A DNA stretch of 64,000 nucleotides, from contig NZ_BALU01000003.1 of the NCBI RefSeq assembly GCF_000615285.1, positions 1 to 64,000 on the forward strand, given 5' to 3'. The notes under the pieces were generated by a model. It searched no databases and was not told where the DNA came from. It worked only from the letters and a program-made list of their open reading frames with translations. This document shows, piece after piece, positions 51,984-60,956 of this stretch. A program made the position numbers and the translations under genes. Numbering within the stretch: position 1 is the stretch's first letter; each line of letters begins with the position of its first letter. Origin of the DNA: Lactobacillus kitasatonis DSM 16761 = JCM 1039 (lineage in GTDB: Bacteria > Bacillota > Bacilli > Lactobacillales > Lactobacillaceae).

Positions 51984-52612
51984 TCAAATATTGGCAAGAT
52001 AATTCAGCACGCATGATGCAGTTAACTATTGAACACGCACGAATGGTTTTAATCGCGTTATTTATTGCTTTTTTGGTGGCAATCGTTTTGATCGCGGTCT
52101 TTCTACGCAAAAAAAACTGGATGAATAGTTTGATCTATTTCTTTTCATTGCTTTATTCAGTTCCAAGTTATGCGTTTTTCGCCTTGCTTATTCCGATAAC
52201 AGGGCTAGGTGAAACAACGGCGATCATTGTTTTAGCCTTTTATAACGAATATGTTTTATTGCGAACCCTTATTACTGGTATACGAGAAGTTGATCCTAAC
52301 TATATTGAAGTAGCACGTGGAATGGGTATGACACAGGAAGAGATTTTCACTAAAGTGCAGCTTCCATTATCGATGCCAGCAATTTTCTCCGGTTTACAAG
52401 TTGCCTTAGCTTCAACAATGGCGATTGCGACGATTGCTTCAACCATTAGTGCTGGTGGTCTCGGAGACTTGATGTTCGAAGGACTTCAAACGGGTAGAGT
52501 AGTGCCAATCTTATGGGGAACCATTTTAACGGTAGCTTTAACTTTGGTGTGCATTGTGATTCTGAAATTGATTGAAAACCTAGTGATTAGCGATGGTTTA
52601 GAAAAGAGTTGA
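51980..52612 (+). CDS. Osmoprotectant ABC transporter permease (second)
   Basis: 210 residues with six helices and an EAA loop (EVARGMGMTQEEIFTKVQLPLSMPAIFSG). ATGA start overlaps the ATPase stop. The TTG of the following oxidoreductase starts at 52609, inside its last codons. It completes the SBP-permease-ATPase-permease transporter. Confidence 0.9.
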   Translation: MIKYWQDNSARMMQLTIEHARMVLIALFIAFLVAIVLIAVFLRKKNWMNSLIYFFSLLYSVPSYAFFALLIPITGLGETTAIIVLAFYNEYVLLRTLITGIREVDPNYIEVARGMGMTQEEIFTKVQLPLSMPAIFSGLQVALASTMAIATIASTISAGGLGDLMFEGLQTGRVVPILWGTILTVALTLVCIVILKLIENLVISDGLEKS

Positions 52613-53574
52613 TAAAAACGAAAGCAGCAGTAATTAAAGAAGCTGGTGGACCAGAAAAATTTATTTACGAAGATGTAGCAACTCCTGAAGTAAAAGAAGG
52701 CTGGTCATTAGTCAAAGTTAAATGCTTTGGTATTAATCACTCAGAGATCTTTACTAGAAAAGGTTTGTCACCAAGTGTTAAATTTCCTAGAATTTTGGGA
52801 ATTGAATGCGTCGGTGTGATTAACAAGACCACAGATTCTGATAGATTGCCAGTTGGACAAAAAGTAGTTTCAATCATGGGCGAAATGGGCCGTGCTTTTG
52901 ACGGCTCATACGCAGAATACGCCTTACTTCCTAATAAGCAGCTATATCCAATTGAGACTGACCTTGATTGGGCAACCTTAGCTGCATTGCCTGAAACTTA
53001 TTACACTGCTTTTGGCTCAATGCTTAACTTGAAGATTGCTAAGGATGATAAAGTATTGGTTCGCGCTGGTACAAGTGGCGTCGGTGTTGCTTTTGTTAAA
53101 CTTTTAAAAGCAAAATATCCAGACATTTATGTAGCCGGAAGTTCTCGCAGTTTGAAGAAAGAAAAGCAAATGCTGGATGTTGGTTATGATGAAGCCATTA
53201 TTGATCAAGATGGCGAATTACAAACTGATAAAAAGTTTGATAAGATTCTTGAATTGATTGGACCTAAGACTATTAAGAATAGTTTTAAACACTTAATTGA
53301 AGGTGGCATTGTTTGTTCAACCGGCCAATTGGGCAATCAATGGTACTTAGACAAATTTGATCCAATTATAGACATTGCTGCTAATAGTTATTTGACAAGT
53401 TTCTATTCAGGCAATGTTAATGAGGAGAAGATCAACCATATGCTTGATTATGTTAAAAAGTATGATGCAGATGCAAAACCAGAGCGTGTCTTTGATTTAA
53501 AGCATGTAGCAGACGCTCATCGCTATTTAGAGAATTCAAAGAGTTTTGGCAAAGTAGTTGTAGTGGAGGATTAG
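52609..53574 (+). CDS. Zinc-free alcohol dehydrogenase/quinone oxidoreductase (MDR family)
   Basis: 321 residues, TTG start overlapping the permease stop. An N-terminal GroES-like domain (GFGINHSEIFTRKG region) and a Rossmann core with VLVRAGTSGVGVAFVKLLKAK (GxGxxG variant GTSGVG) match the quinone oxidoreductase branch of the MDR superfamily; zinc ligands are missing. It reduces quinones or enones with NADPH. Followed four bases later by an NmrA-like protein. Confidence 0.85.
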   Translation: MIKTKAAVIKEAGGPEKFIYEDVATPEVKEGWSLVKVKCFGINHSEIFTRKGLSPSVKFPRILGIECVGVINKTTDSDRLPVGQKVVSIMGEMGRAFDGSYAEYALLPNKQLYPIETDLDWATLAALPETYYTAFGSMLNLKIAKDDKVLVRAGTSGVGVAFVKLLKAKYPDIYVAGSSRSLKKEKQMLDVGYDEAIIDQDGELQTDKKFDKILELIGPKTIKNSFKHLIEGGIVCSTGQLGNQWYLDKFDPIIDIAANSYLTSFYSGNVNEEKINHMLDYVKKYDADAKPERVFDLKHVADAHRYLENSKSFGKVVVVED

Positions 53575-53577
53575 ATT

Positions 53578-54438
53578 ATGAAGATAGCAGTAACAGGTGC
53601 AACTGGTCATTTAGGTAGTCGTGTTGTAGCACATTTACAAAAGAAGACTGATACTAAAGATATCGTTGCTTTAGTGCACAATAAAAATCATGCGACTGCT
53701 TTGATTAATGAAGGTCTCGAAACTAGAGAAATCGATTTTCAAAAGCGTGAAAGTCTAGAAAAAGCTTTTGTAGGAATTGATACGTTAGTCTATGTAGCAA
53801 GTAAAACTTATTCTGTTTTTGATCGAGTAGGTGAACTTGAAAATGTTCTTGCGGCAATGAAGAAAAATGAAATTAAAAATCTGGTCGCAATGAGCTTTAT
53901 TGCCGATCAAGAAGATAATCCATTTGTCATCTCACCATTTTATGGTTATTTACCAAGACGTCTTGCCGGAACTGATCTTAATTATGCCATTGCCAAGAAC
54001 AGTTTGTATGCTGATCCATTGGTACCATATTTACCAGAATTGATTGAAAGAAAAGGTTTGATTTACCCAGTCGGCAAACAAGCGATGAGCTTCATTACTT
54101 TAGAAGATTCTGCAGAAGCTATGGCTACCATGGCACTTAATGAAGATGTTTTAAAGAGTAGAAGAACTTACTTGTTAACTCAAAGTCGTTCTTACACAAT
54201 GCCGGAATTAGGTAAAATTATGACCAAGGTGACAGGTCATGAAATTGGTTATCACCCAGTTAGCGTTGAAGAATTTGGCAAGATTTATGCAGCTGAAGGT
54301 GATGGTGCTGAACTTGCTTCAATGTACAAGGGTGGCGCAATGGGTTACTTGCATGGCCTTAGCGATGACTTTGCTCATTTAACCGGTCATGAACCAGAAG
54401 CTATGGAACACTTCTTGACTAGAAGTTATCACGAATAA
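53578..54438 (+). CDS. NAD(P)-binding NmrA-like SDR (quinone reductase 2-type)
   Basis: 286 residues with the N-terminal GATGHLG nucleotide-binding motif (KIAVTGATGHLGSRVVAHL) and an atypical SDR layout like YtfG/NmrA. It probably reduces a quinone or acts as a redox sensor. Starts 3 bases after the MDR gene, so it belongs to the same operon as the transporter. Terminator at 54445. Confidence 0.87.
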   Translation: MKIAVTGATGHLGSRVVAHLQKKTDTKDIVALVHNKNHATALINEGLETREIDFQKRESLEKAFVGIDTLVYVASKTYSVFDRVGELENVLAAMKKNEIKNLVAMSFIADQEDNPFVISPFYGYLPRRLAGTDLNYAIAKNSLYADPLVPYLPELIERKGLIYPVGKQAMSFITLEDSAEAMATMALNEDVLKSRRTYLLTQSRSYTMPELGKIMTKVTGHEIGYHPVSVEEFGKIYAAEGDGAELASMYKGGAMGYLHGLSDDFAHLTGHEPEAMEHFLTRSYHE

Positions 54439-54444
54439 AGATAG

Positions 54445-54476
54445 AAGACGCTTTGTTAATACAGAGCGTCTTTTTA
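54445..54476 (+). terminator. Intrinsic terminator
   Basis: AAGACGCTTTG pairs with CAGAGCGTCTT and is followed by TTTATTTA. Confidence 0.85.
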
Positions 54477-54582
54477 TTTATAGAAAATATCTATTGAACT
54501 TTTAAAACAAATTTATTTCTTTAATCATAGATTATAGCTATAATGAATGCGATTTAATTAATGCGGCTAAAGGAGAAACAAA

Positions 54583-56340
54583 ATGAGTAAAGAAACTATT
54601 AAGGCTAAAGCAGACGGCCGTAATGGACAAATAGATTTTGATATTGACCTTGATGGCAATCATATTGATGACGTCAAAGTAACTAAGAGTGCAGAAACCC
54701 CTGCAATCTTTAACCAAGTTTTTGATAAATTAAAGAATAGCGTAATTGATAATCAAAGCTTCGATGTTGATGCTGTATCTGGCGCTTCATTAATGACACA
54801 AGCAATGCTCGATTCAGGTAAAAAAGCATTAGAAGATAAAGATATTGAATTAGCTAAGCCTGAGCCTAAGGAACACAGGGAAATTAATTTAAACGTAGAC
54901 GTAGCAGTTATTGGTTCCGGTATGGCAGGTCTGATGGCAGCATGTCGTGCTTTATCAATGGGCAAACGCGTAGTTGTTTTAGAAAAGAATGGTTACTTGG
55001 GCGGTGCTACTATTTTAAATGGTTCTAACGTAGTTGGCACAGGTTCAAAAGTTTCAGCTAAACTCTTTGGCAAAACTGCTAAGGAAGATTCACCAGTTTT
55101 GTTAGTTAAAGATATTACTAGAGAATGTAAGGGTACCAATTACCCAATGCTGTCTAACTTATTGGCTAATAATATTGGTCGTGCAGTTGACTTTATTACA
55201 GAATTTGCCAATTTGAAATACCAAAAAGCCGAAACTCAAACAGTTGAACACTCAGTAAATAGACAGATTGAAATGCCTTCAGAAAGTTCATATGAATTAA
55301 TTACTAAAGTAGCCAAGGCTTTTGAAGAAAAAGGCGGCAAGATTATTCTTGATGCTCGCGTTGAGAAGTTAAACAAGAATGACACAGGCGTTCTCACTTC
55401 ATTAGTAGCCGAAGGTAAGAATCAAACTGTTAACGTAAAATTCAAGTCTTTAGTTTTAGCTGCTGGTGGTTTTGGTGCCAAAGACTATAAGGAACATACC
55501 ACTGATATTCCATACTATGGTCCAATGACATCAACTGGTGACTACTTCAATTTTGCTAAGAATATGAATCTGGTTTCTCGCAACCTCAACTGGTACAAGA
55601 TCTATCCTCATGGTTTAGAAGTTGAACCAGGAATTGCTAAATTGACCACTTATTCAACTAAAGAAGTGGGTGATATGGGTGCGATTTTCGTTATTAAAGC
55701 GGGTAAGCGAATTGTTGATGAATCTGCACCATATACGCATTTTAGGGATGCAATTGCAGAGCAAAAAGATAAAGTTGCCTATGTGGTAATGGATCAAAAG
55801 ATGTGGGATCGCTTCTATGAATTGATGCTTAAGTACGGCTTCAATAAAGATGAAGTTCAAGGCTACTTTGACTTAGATGGTAAAAAGAGTCCTGTCTTAG
55901 TTAAGGGTGATTTGAAGACTGCCGCTGAAAAAGCTGGTATCGATTATGCTACATTGAAGGAATCGCTTGATAACTATGAACAAGATGTAAAGGCAAAATA
56001 TGATCCAGAGTTTGGCCGTGATCCTAAATTCTTGCATGCTTATGAAGGCGATACTTACTACATCGTTGAACAAAAACTCAGCTTCTGTACAACCTTAGGC
56101 GGCTATGAAACTAATGACCAAATGCAGCTACTTGATACAGCAATGGCACCTGTAGCTAACTTCTATGCATCTGGTGAAATTATTGGTGGAGCAAATGGTC
56201 GTGATTCAATGCCAAGTATGATGAATTCCTGGTCATACGCTTCAGGCTTTGTCGCAGGTACTTCAGCGGCAGATAATGCCAACTACAATCATAGCAGCGA
56301 TGAAAAACCAATTGATGTAACTTCTGGTGCATCAGAATAA
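54583..56340 (+). CDS. FAD-dependent fumarate-reductase-like oxidoreductase with N-terminal FMN-binding domain
   Basis: 585 residues. An N-terminal FMN_bind domain (about 1-80) with the flavinylation region DAVSGASLMTQAM, where the expected DxxSGATxT acceptor threonine position is Met (a Thr follows one place later). A flavocytochrome-c-type FAD domain follows: VAVIGSGMAGLMAACRALSMGKRVVVLEK, ending SYASGFVAGTSAADN. It reduces fumarate or a related enoate. GGAGAAAC precedes the ATG. The C-terminal catalytic region appears intact. Confidence 0.88.
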   Translation: MSKETIKAKADGRNGQIDFDIDLDGNHIDDVKVTKSAETPAIFNQVFDKLKNSVIDNQSFDVDAVSGASLMTQAMLDSGKKALEDKDIELAKPEPKEHREINLNVDVAVIGSGMAGLMAACRALSMGKRVVVLEKNGYLGGATILNGSNVVGTGSKVSAKLFGKTAKEDSPVLLVKDITRECKGTNYPMLSNLLANNIGRAVDFITEFANLKYQKAETQTVEHSVNRQIEMPSESSYELITKVAKAFEEKGGKIILDARVEKLNKNDTGVLTSLVAEGKNQTVNVKFKSLVLAAGGFGAKDYKEHTTDIPYYGPMTSTGDYFNFAKNMNLVSRNLNWYKIYPHGLEVEPGIAKLTTYSTKEVGDMGAIFVIKAGKRIVDESAPYTHFRDAIAEQKDKVAYVVMDQKMWDRFYELMLKYGFNKDEVQGYFDLDGKKSPVLVKGDLKTAAEKAGIDYATLKESLDNYEQDVKAKYDPEFGRDPKFLHAYEGDTYYIVEQKLSFCTTLGGYETNDQMQLLDTAMAPVANFYASGEIIGGANGRDSMPSMMNSWSYASGFVAGTSAADNANYNHSSDEKPIDVTSGASE

Positions 56341-56349
56341 AAGTAAAAG

Positions 56350-56370
56350 AAAGTGTCTGGGAAAAAACTA
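56350..56370 (+). repeat. Left terminal inverted repeat
   Basis: AAAGTGTCTGGGAAAAAACT followed by A, complementary to the right end at 57184-57204. Confidence 0.85.
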
Positions 56371-56495
56371 GTTCCGGCAGATCAAAAAAGAACGATGATT
56401 TTCATTTCGAATCTCATCGTTCTTTTTCTGTACTTTAATAGTCTTCCTTGATATTATTGAATCACCACAAAACAAAAATGAAAGAAGGCTTATTA

Positions 56496-57084
56496 ATGTA
56501 TTCAAAATTATATCACAGGTCAAACAGCTTTAACACTCAATTTAGATTTTACTATTCCTAATAATCATCTGCCTACTGTTATTAGCTGGTTCGTGGATTC
56601 TATTCCAGAAGAAGTACTGCTAGATAATACCGCTCAAACTGGACGCCCAGCTTATCACCCAGCCATGATGCTTAAAATTCTGCTTTTTGCTTATTCTAGA
56701 AAGGTATTTTCAGGTAGAAAAATTGAATTAATGCTGGAAGAAAATTTGCCCATGATGGTGCTGGCAGAGTATCAGAAGATCTCCTACCATACCATCAATA
56801 ACTTTAGATCTAGCGATCATGCCAATCAGCTTATCAAGAAAAGCTCCTTTACTTCACTAACCTATTAGAGCAAGAGGGACTTATCAATGAAGGGGCTATC
56901 TTTATCGATGGTACCAAGATTGAAGCTGATGCCAACCGCTATACATTTGTCTGGCGCAAAGCTGTTGAAAAGTTTTTGGTATGCGCCCAACACATTTAAG
57001 TGGTAAAAATAAAGTAGAAACAGATGTTGGAATAGCCTTTATGATGATGAACTTAAGCAAATATTGGGCCAGAAGATGGTCGAA
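56496..57084 (+). pseudogene. IS1182-family transposase, frameshifted and internally deleted
   Basis: ATG 56496 (AATG) opens a wrong frame; the true frame reads YITGQTALTLNLDFTIPNN, then VDSIPEEVLLDNTAQTGRPAYHPAMMLKIL (N-terminal transposase region). It shifts at 56845 to YFTNLLEQEGLINEGAIFIDGTKIEADANRY (the first catalytic Asp), then jumps to HLSGKNKVETDVGIAFMMMNL, the C-terminal end. The middle of the protein with the other catalytic residues is missing. Confidence 0.85.
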
Positions 57085-57183
57085 GGACCAATATGCATTA
57101 TTGACAAATAAAAACAGAAAGAAAAAGACGGTCAAGCAACTCAAATTAAGAGTTAGCTTGATCGTCTTTTTACATCTAAGAGG

Positions 57184-57204
57184 TAGTTTTTTCCCAGACA
57201 CTTT
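57184..57204 (-). repeat. Right terminal inverted repeat
   Basis: TAGTTTTTTCCCAGACACTT followed by T, complementary to the left end at 56350-56370. Confidence 0.85.
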
Positions 57205-57206
57205 TG

Positions 57207-57737
57207 TTAGATAAGCCTGTCTTTGCTAACATAATTTTGGTAGCAATATTTTTGTACGAATTCATTAAAGCGATTAACTGCTGGTGGCAAGAAGTGATCG
57301 CTCTTTGTGATGATGTAAATTGGGTGCATGCCAATTTTATCTTTCAAGTGAAGCAATTTTACTTCATTTGGATTTAGTTGAGGTAAATTTGTAACGACTG
57401 CAACACCATAATTCCAATGAACAAAACCGATAATGGTATGATCTTCTACTGCTCCAATTAAAATCTTTGGTTTGATATTAGCCTTGTTAAACATTTGATC
57501 CAGTTGCGGACGCAAGCCGCTTTTTTCAGAATAGTAAATAAAAGGATATTGGACGAGCTCTTTTAAAGAGACGTCCTTTTGTTTAGCCAAAGGATTTTCA
57601 AAAGGCACAGCGGCTAAGATTTCTTGATCAACTAAGTGGAAGGTATTAATTTTATCCTTAATGTCCTGTCTTTGCGACATTGAAGCTAAAACAATATCGA
57701 GTTCATCGTTTAAAAGGGCATCAATTAGATGAGCGGC
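57207..57737 (-). pseudogene. LysR-family regulator, C-terminal domain only
   Basis: The frame reads LIDALLNDELDIVLASMSQRQDI, then VDQEILAAVPFENPLAKQKDVSL and GFVHWNYGVAVV, the effector-binding half of a LysR regulator. It has no N-terminal HTH: at about 57737 it meets an aroD fragment on the other strand. Its stop lies 3 bases from the IS1182 end, so the element sits right behind it. Confidence 0.8.
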
Positions 57738-58229
57738 GTTCTTGAGCTTGATGAAGAAGGCTACTTGAATTTACTTAACACCATCATCGTGAATAGATTA
57801 GGGGATGCCGTTGATATTAAACTATTCCACAATGAAGACCGTGTTAAGGAATTAGTTGCCGAAGCACATAATTATAATGTAGTCGTAATTATGAGTAATC
57901 ATGACTTTGAAAAAGTACTTGCTAAAGATGTGATTGAATTTCGTTTGAAGAAGATGGCAGCTTTAGGTGCTGATGTACCTAAGCTTGCATGTATGCCTCA
58001 TAACGCAAAAGACGTTTTGACCTTATTAAGTGCAACTAATGAGGTAAATGAAGCAATTGATAATCCATTAATCACTATGGCAATGGGAGATATTGGCAAG
58101 GTAACTAGAATTGCAGGACAAGTATTTGGTTCTAGCTTATCATTCGGTGCAGTGGGAAAGACATCGGCCCCAGGTCAATTATCAATTGACGATTTAAGAA
58201 ATGCAGAAAATTATTTAGAAATTAAGTAA
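57738..58229 (+). pseudogene. aroD: Type I 3-dehydroquinate dehydratase, N-terminally truncated
   Basis: About 165 residues of the C-terminal part of AroD (ELDEEGYLNLLNTIIVN, VVVIMSNHDF with the catalytic His, GADVPKLACMP with the Schiff-base Lys, FGSSLSFGAVGKTSAPGQLS). The first 80 or so residues are missing at the junction with the LysR fragment. Type I enzymes convert dehydroquinate to dehydroshikimate. The barrel is incomplete, so it is inactive despite intact catalytic residues. Confidence 0.88.
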
Positions 58230-58243
58230 GAAAAATAATTTTT

Positions 58244-58272
58244 GGATCTCGACGAAGTCGGGATCTTTTTTT
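58244..58272 (+). terminator. aroD terminator
   Basis: GATCTCGAC/GTCGGGATC stem with one G-T pair, followed by a T run. Confidence 0.85.
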
Positions 58273-58492
58273 ATAGTTAATGTTTCTAAAGCAAGTTGTT
58301 ACTAAATATTTTTAATAAAAACTAACTATCTAGCATCACACCAAATCAAAAAACGCCAATCTACAAAAACAAAAGTAAGTAAACGTCTAAATCTATTAAA
58401 TGCAAATTCTTGATGACTTACAAAAAATAAGCTGTATTATATTTGAATTGAAATTTGACGAATATATTGTATTAATTTGAGGAGGATAGATT

Positions 58493-59130
58493 ATGCGAAT
58501 TTTTGTAGCTGGTGGTTCAGGTCGTGTCGCAACTGAATTAATTAAAGACTTAATTGCCGACGGTAATACCGTTGTAGCTGGCGCACGCATGAAGACCATA
58601 TTATTAAGCTAAATAATGTAAAGCCGGTTCACATGGATCTCCATGCTAGTGTGGATGATCTTGCTAAATTGATGAAAGGCAGCGATGCCGTTTACTTTAC
58701 TGCAGGTTCTCGTGGTAAAGATTTACTTCAGACAGATGCATTCGGCGCTGTAAAGACAATGCAAGCAGCAAAGAAGCTTGGCATTGAAAGATACATTATG
58801 CTTAGTTCGATCTTTGCTCTTCAACCAGACATGTGGCATATTGATGGCTTGGATCAAATCTTAGATTATACTATTGCCAAGTACTTTGCAGATAACTACT
58901 TAGTAAACCAAAGTGATCTTAAATATACCATTTTGCAACCAACTAACTTAACTGAGGAAAAGGGTACAGGTAAGATAAGTCTAGATGTAACTGGGGTAAC
59001 TTCTAACCCAATTCCTGATGTAGCAAAGACATTGGCTGAAATCCTCAAGCATGATAATACTATTGGTAAGGTTATCATGATGAATTCTGGTGATACACCA
59101 ATTGATGAAGCTTTAGCTAGTGTTAAGTAA
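58493..59130 (+). pseudogene. NAD(P)-binding atypical SDR oxidoreductase, frameshifted
   Basis: ATG 58493 with GAGGAGGA upstream reads RIFVAGGSGRVATELIKDLI (GxxGxxG nucleotide site) and stops after AGARMKTILLS. The +1 frame reads IIKLNNVKPVHMDLHASVDDL and continues to LASVK at 59130, with RYIMLSSIFALQP. Restoring one C after GCACGC (to read ARHEDHIIK) repairs the protein, so a one-base deletion near 58588 broke it. About 210 residues in the intact form. Confidence 0.85.
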
Positions 59131-59137
59131 AATAACT

Positions 59138-59170
59138 AAAAAGCATCCCTAAATTTGGGATGCTTTTTTT
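59138..59170 (+). terminator. Intrinsic terminator
   Basis: AAAAAGCATCCC pairs with GGGATGCTTTTT. Confidence 0.9.
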
Positions 59171-59183
59171 GTACAATAATTTT

Positions 59184-59663
59184 TTAGTTCATCATTTTAT
59201 TCAAAGAGATCATTTCTAATAAAGTTTGAGCAGTAGAACTACCTTCATTACCAGCCTTTAAGCCAGCTCTTTGCAAAGCTTGTTCAATATCATCAGTTGT
59301 CAAAATTCCAAATGTGACAGGTATCTTGGCTTCCAAATTAATCTGCATAATTGCACTTGTAACATTTTGAATAATCATACTGTAGTGATCAGTTTCACCC
59401 CTGATCACAGCACCTAAAGTCATGATGCCATCATATTTATCACTAAGCATAATCTTTTTAGCGGTAAAGCCGATTTCAAAAGCACCAGGTACCCAATAAA
59501 CATCAATATTCTTTTCGTTTACTCCAAATTGCTTAAGGGTAGCCAATGCACCGTCAACTAAATGATGGGTAACAATCTCATTAAACTTTGAGGCTACAAT
59601 AGCAATCTTTACATCATTATTTTTAAAAATACCTTGGATAAATTTTCTGATGAAGAAAAGCAA
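59184..59663 (-). pseudogene. ribH: 6,7-dimethyl-8-ribityllumazine synthase, 5'-truncated
   Basis: The RibH body is complete from [20 protein letters not shown], with [23 protein letters not shown] and FGILTTDD, and ends [15 protein letters not shown]. The normal first 6-10 residues and start codon are missing: the frame runs on into [13 protein letters not shown], which is antisense of the TMEM175 fragment. RibH condenses a pyrimidine with dihydroxybutanone phosphate in riboflavin synthesis. No other rib gene is adjacent. Expression is unlikely without the native start region. Confidence 0.85.
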
Positions 59664-60286
59664 AAACTAGCTGATATGCAAGAGCAATTTAAAGCTGCTC
59701 AAAAAGAAGAGCCTGCAAATTTAAGGGAGCATTTGCCAGCTTTCAATGATGGGGTAATGGCCATCATCATTACGATCATTGTGTTGGAAATACAGCCAGC
59801 TATCAACGAGGTTCATTATAAAGGCTTCTTGAGTGATATAGCTGTCCTTTCTTCATAGTTGCTGATTTTTGCTATGATCTGCATTTATCGTTTTTATATT
59901 ATATTGTTAGACCAACAAAAACTGTAACAATTATGGATTTTATGCTATTAGCGGATTTATCTCTTTTTCCAGTGATGAACAAATGGATCATGGCTGAAAC
60001 ATCGACTTTTGCAGTAGTGAACTTTGGTGTTGTCTTTTTAATTGCAAAAGTAGTTGAAATTCTGACTCAATATTTTGGGGCAAAAGAGACGGTGAAGGAT
60101 TCACAAATAATGCGAATTGTTATGAATAAATCATTTGTAATACGAAGCGTATTTGATCTAGTTATTAATATTATTTTGATAATCATGTCTCTTTATATTC
60201 CAAGAGTAGCAATGATTTTGTATCTGATTATTCCAGTGATTTCATTTATTTTCCCTAATCGAATTAGATTAACAAATAAAGATTAA
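59634..60286 (+). pseudogene. TMEM175/DUF1211-family channel protein, broken
   Basis: From about 59634 the sequence reads [22 protein letters not shown] then REHLPAFNDGVMAIIITIIVLEIQPA, the FSDGV-like TM1 motif of TMEM175 proteins. It stops at 59858 after VLSS; the protein resumes in another frame (FMLLADLSLFPVMNKWIM, from 59930) and ends PNRIRLTNKD. The frames differ, so a shift and some missing sequence lie between 59858 and 59930. The 5' end abuts ribH. Confidence 0.75.
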
Positions 60287-60291
60287 TATTC

Positions 60292-60319
60292 AAGACACTT
60301 TTTAAGAAGTGTCTTTTTG
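60292..60319 (+). terminator. Intrinsic terminator
   Basis: AAGACACTT pairs with AAGTGTCTT and is followed by TTTGTTTT. Confidence 0.85.
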
Positions 60320-60393
60320 TTTTAGGTCGAATTATTAGTACTTTTAAGAAAAAGATGCTACAATTAAAGAAATCGGTTTAAAGGAGGCTTTAT

Positions 60394-60861
60394 ATGAAAT
60401 ATACCAAAACAAAAGAAATTTTAAATCAAGCAGTTGCTGATTTAACTCAACTTATCATGATTACTCGTCAACAGCATTGGTACATGAGAGGTTCAAACTT
60501 TTTGAAACTTCACCCATACCTCGACGATGTTATGGACGAGCTTGATGAACAAAGAGATTTAATTTCGGAAAGATTAATTACCATTGATGGGTCACCTTAT
60601 TCAAGTTTATCTGAAGTATTGAAACATACTAAACTAGAAGACAAGCCTGGGGAATGGGGCATTTCGACTAAAGATAGATTCAAGACCATTATTGCTGGCT
60701 ACCGCTATTTAGATAAGCTTTATGAAGAAGGAATTAAAGCTAGTGATGAAGAAGGAGACTACGGTAGCAACGATATTTTGACTAGCTGTCATACGGATAT
60801 CGAAAAGAGAATCTGGATGATGCAAGCTGAGATTAATGAAGCTCCTGAAATCGATAAGTAA
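60394..60861 (+). CDS. dps: Dps-family ferritin-like DNA-protection protein
   Basis: 155 residues, the Dps size. The ferroxidase helix pattern is seen as QQHWYMRGSNFLKLHPYLDDVMDELDEQRD (residues 27-56, with His, Asp and Glu ligands) and ERLITIDGSPYSS as the following conserved turn. Dps forms a 12-mer that oxidises and stores iron and binds DNA in stress. AAGGAGG upstream of the ATG; monocistronic, with a hairpin at 60871. Confidence 0.9.
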   Translation: MKYTKTKEILNQAVADLTQLIMITRQQHWYMRGSNFLKLHPYLDDVMDELDEQRDLISERLITIDGSPYSSLSEVLKHTKLEDKPGEWGISTKDRFKTIIAGYRYLDKLYEEGIKASDEEGDYGSNDILTSCHTDIEKRIWMMQAEINEAPEIDK

Positions 60862-60870
60862 CTAATGAAA

Positions 60871-60908
60871 CTTTGTAGGTCGCTTTTTAGCGCTTACAAA
60901 GCTTTTTA
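60871..60908 (+). terminator. dps terminator
   Basis: CTTTGTAGGTCGC pairs with GCGCTTACAAAG around a short TTTTTA loop, followed by CTTTTTAG. Confidence 0.75.
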
Positions 60909-60956
60909 GTTTATACTTAATGTAATTACTTATAAATATATAATTTAGGAGAAAAC

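Larger units (their letters stand above)
56350..57204 (+). mobile_element. IS1182-type element, internally deleted, with intact terminal repeats
   Basis: A perfect 20-bp inverted repeat AAGTGTCTGGGAAAAAACTA bounds the element (56351-56370; complement at 57184-57203), with one extra matching base outside. Only about 855 bases lie between the repeats, half of an IS1182-type element. The transposase is broken. The ends could still be mobilised in trans by an intact relative. Confidence 0.85.
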
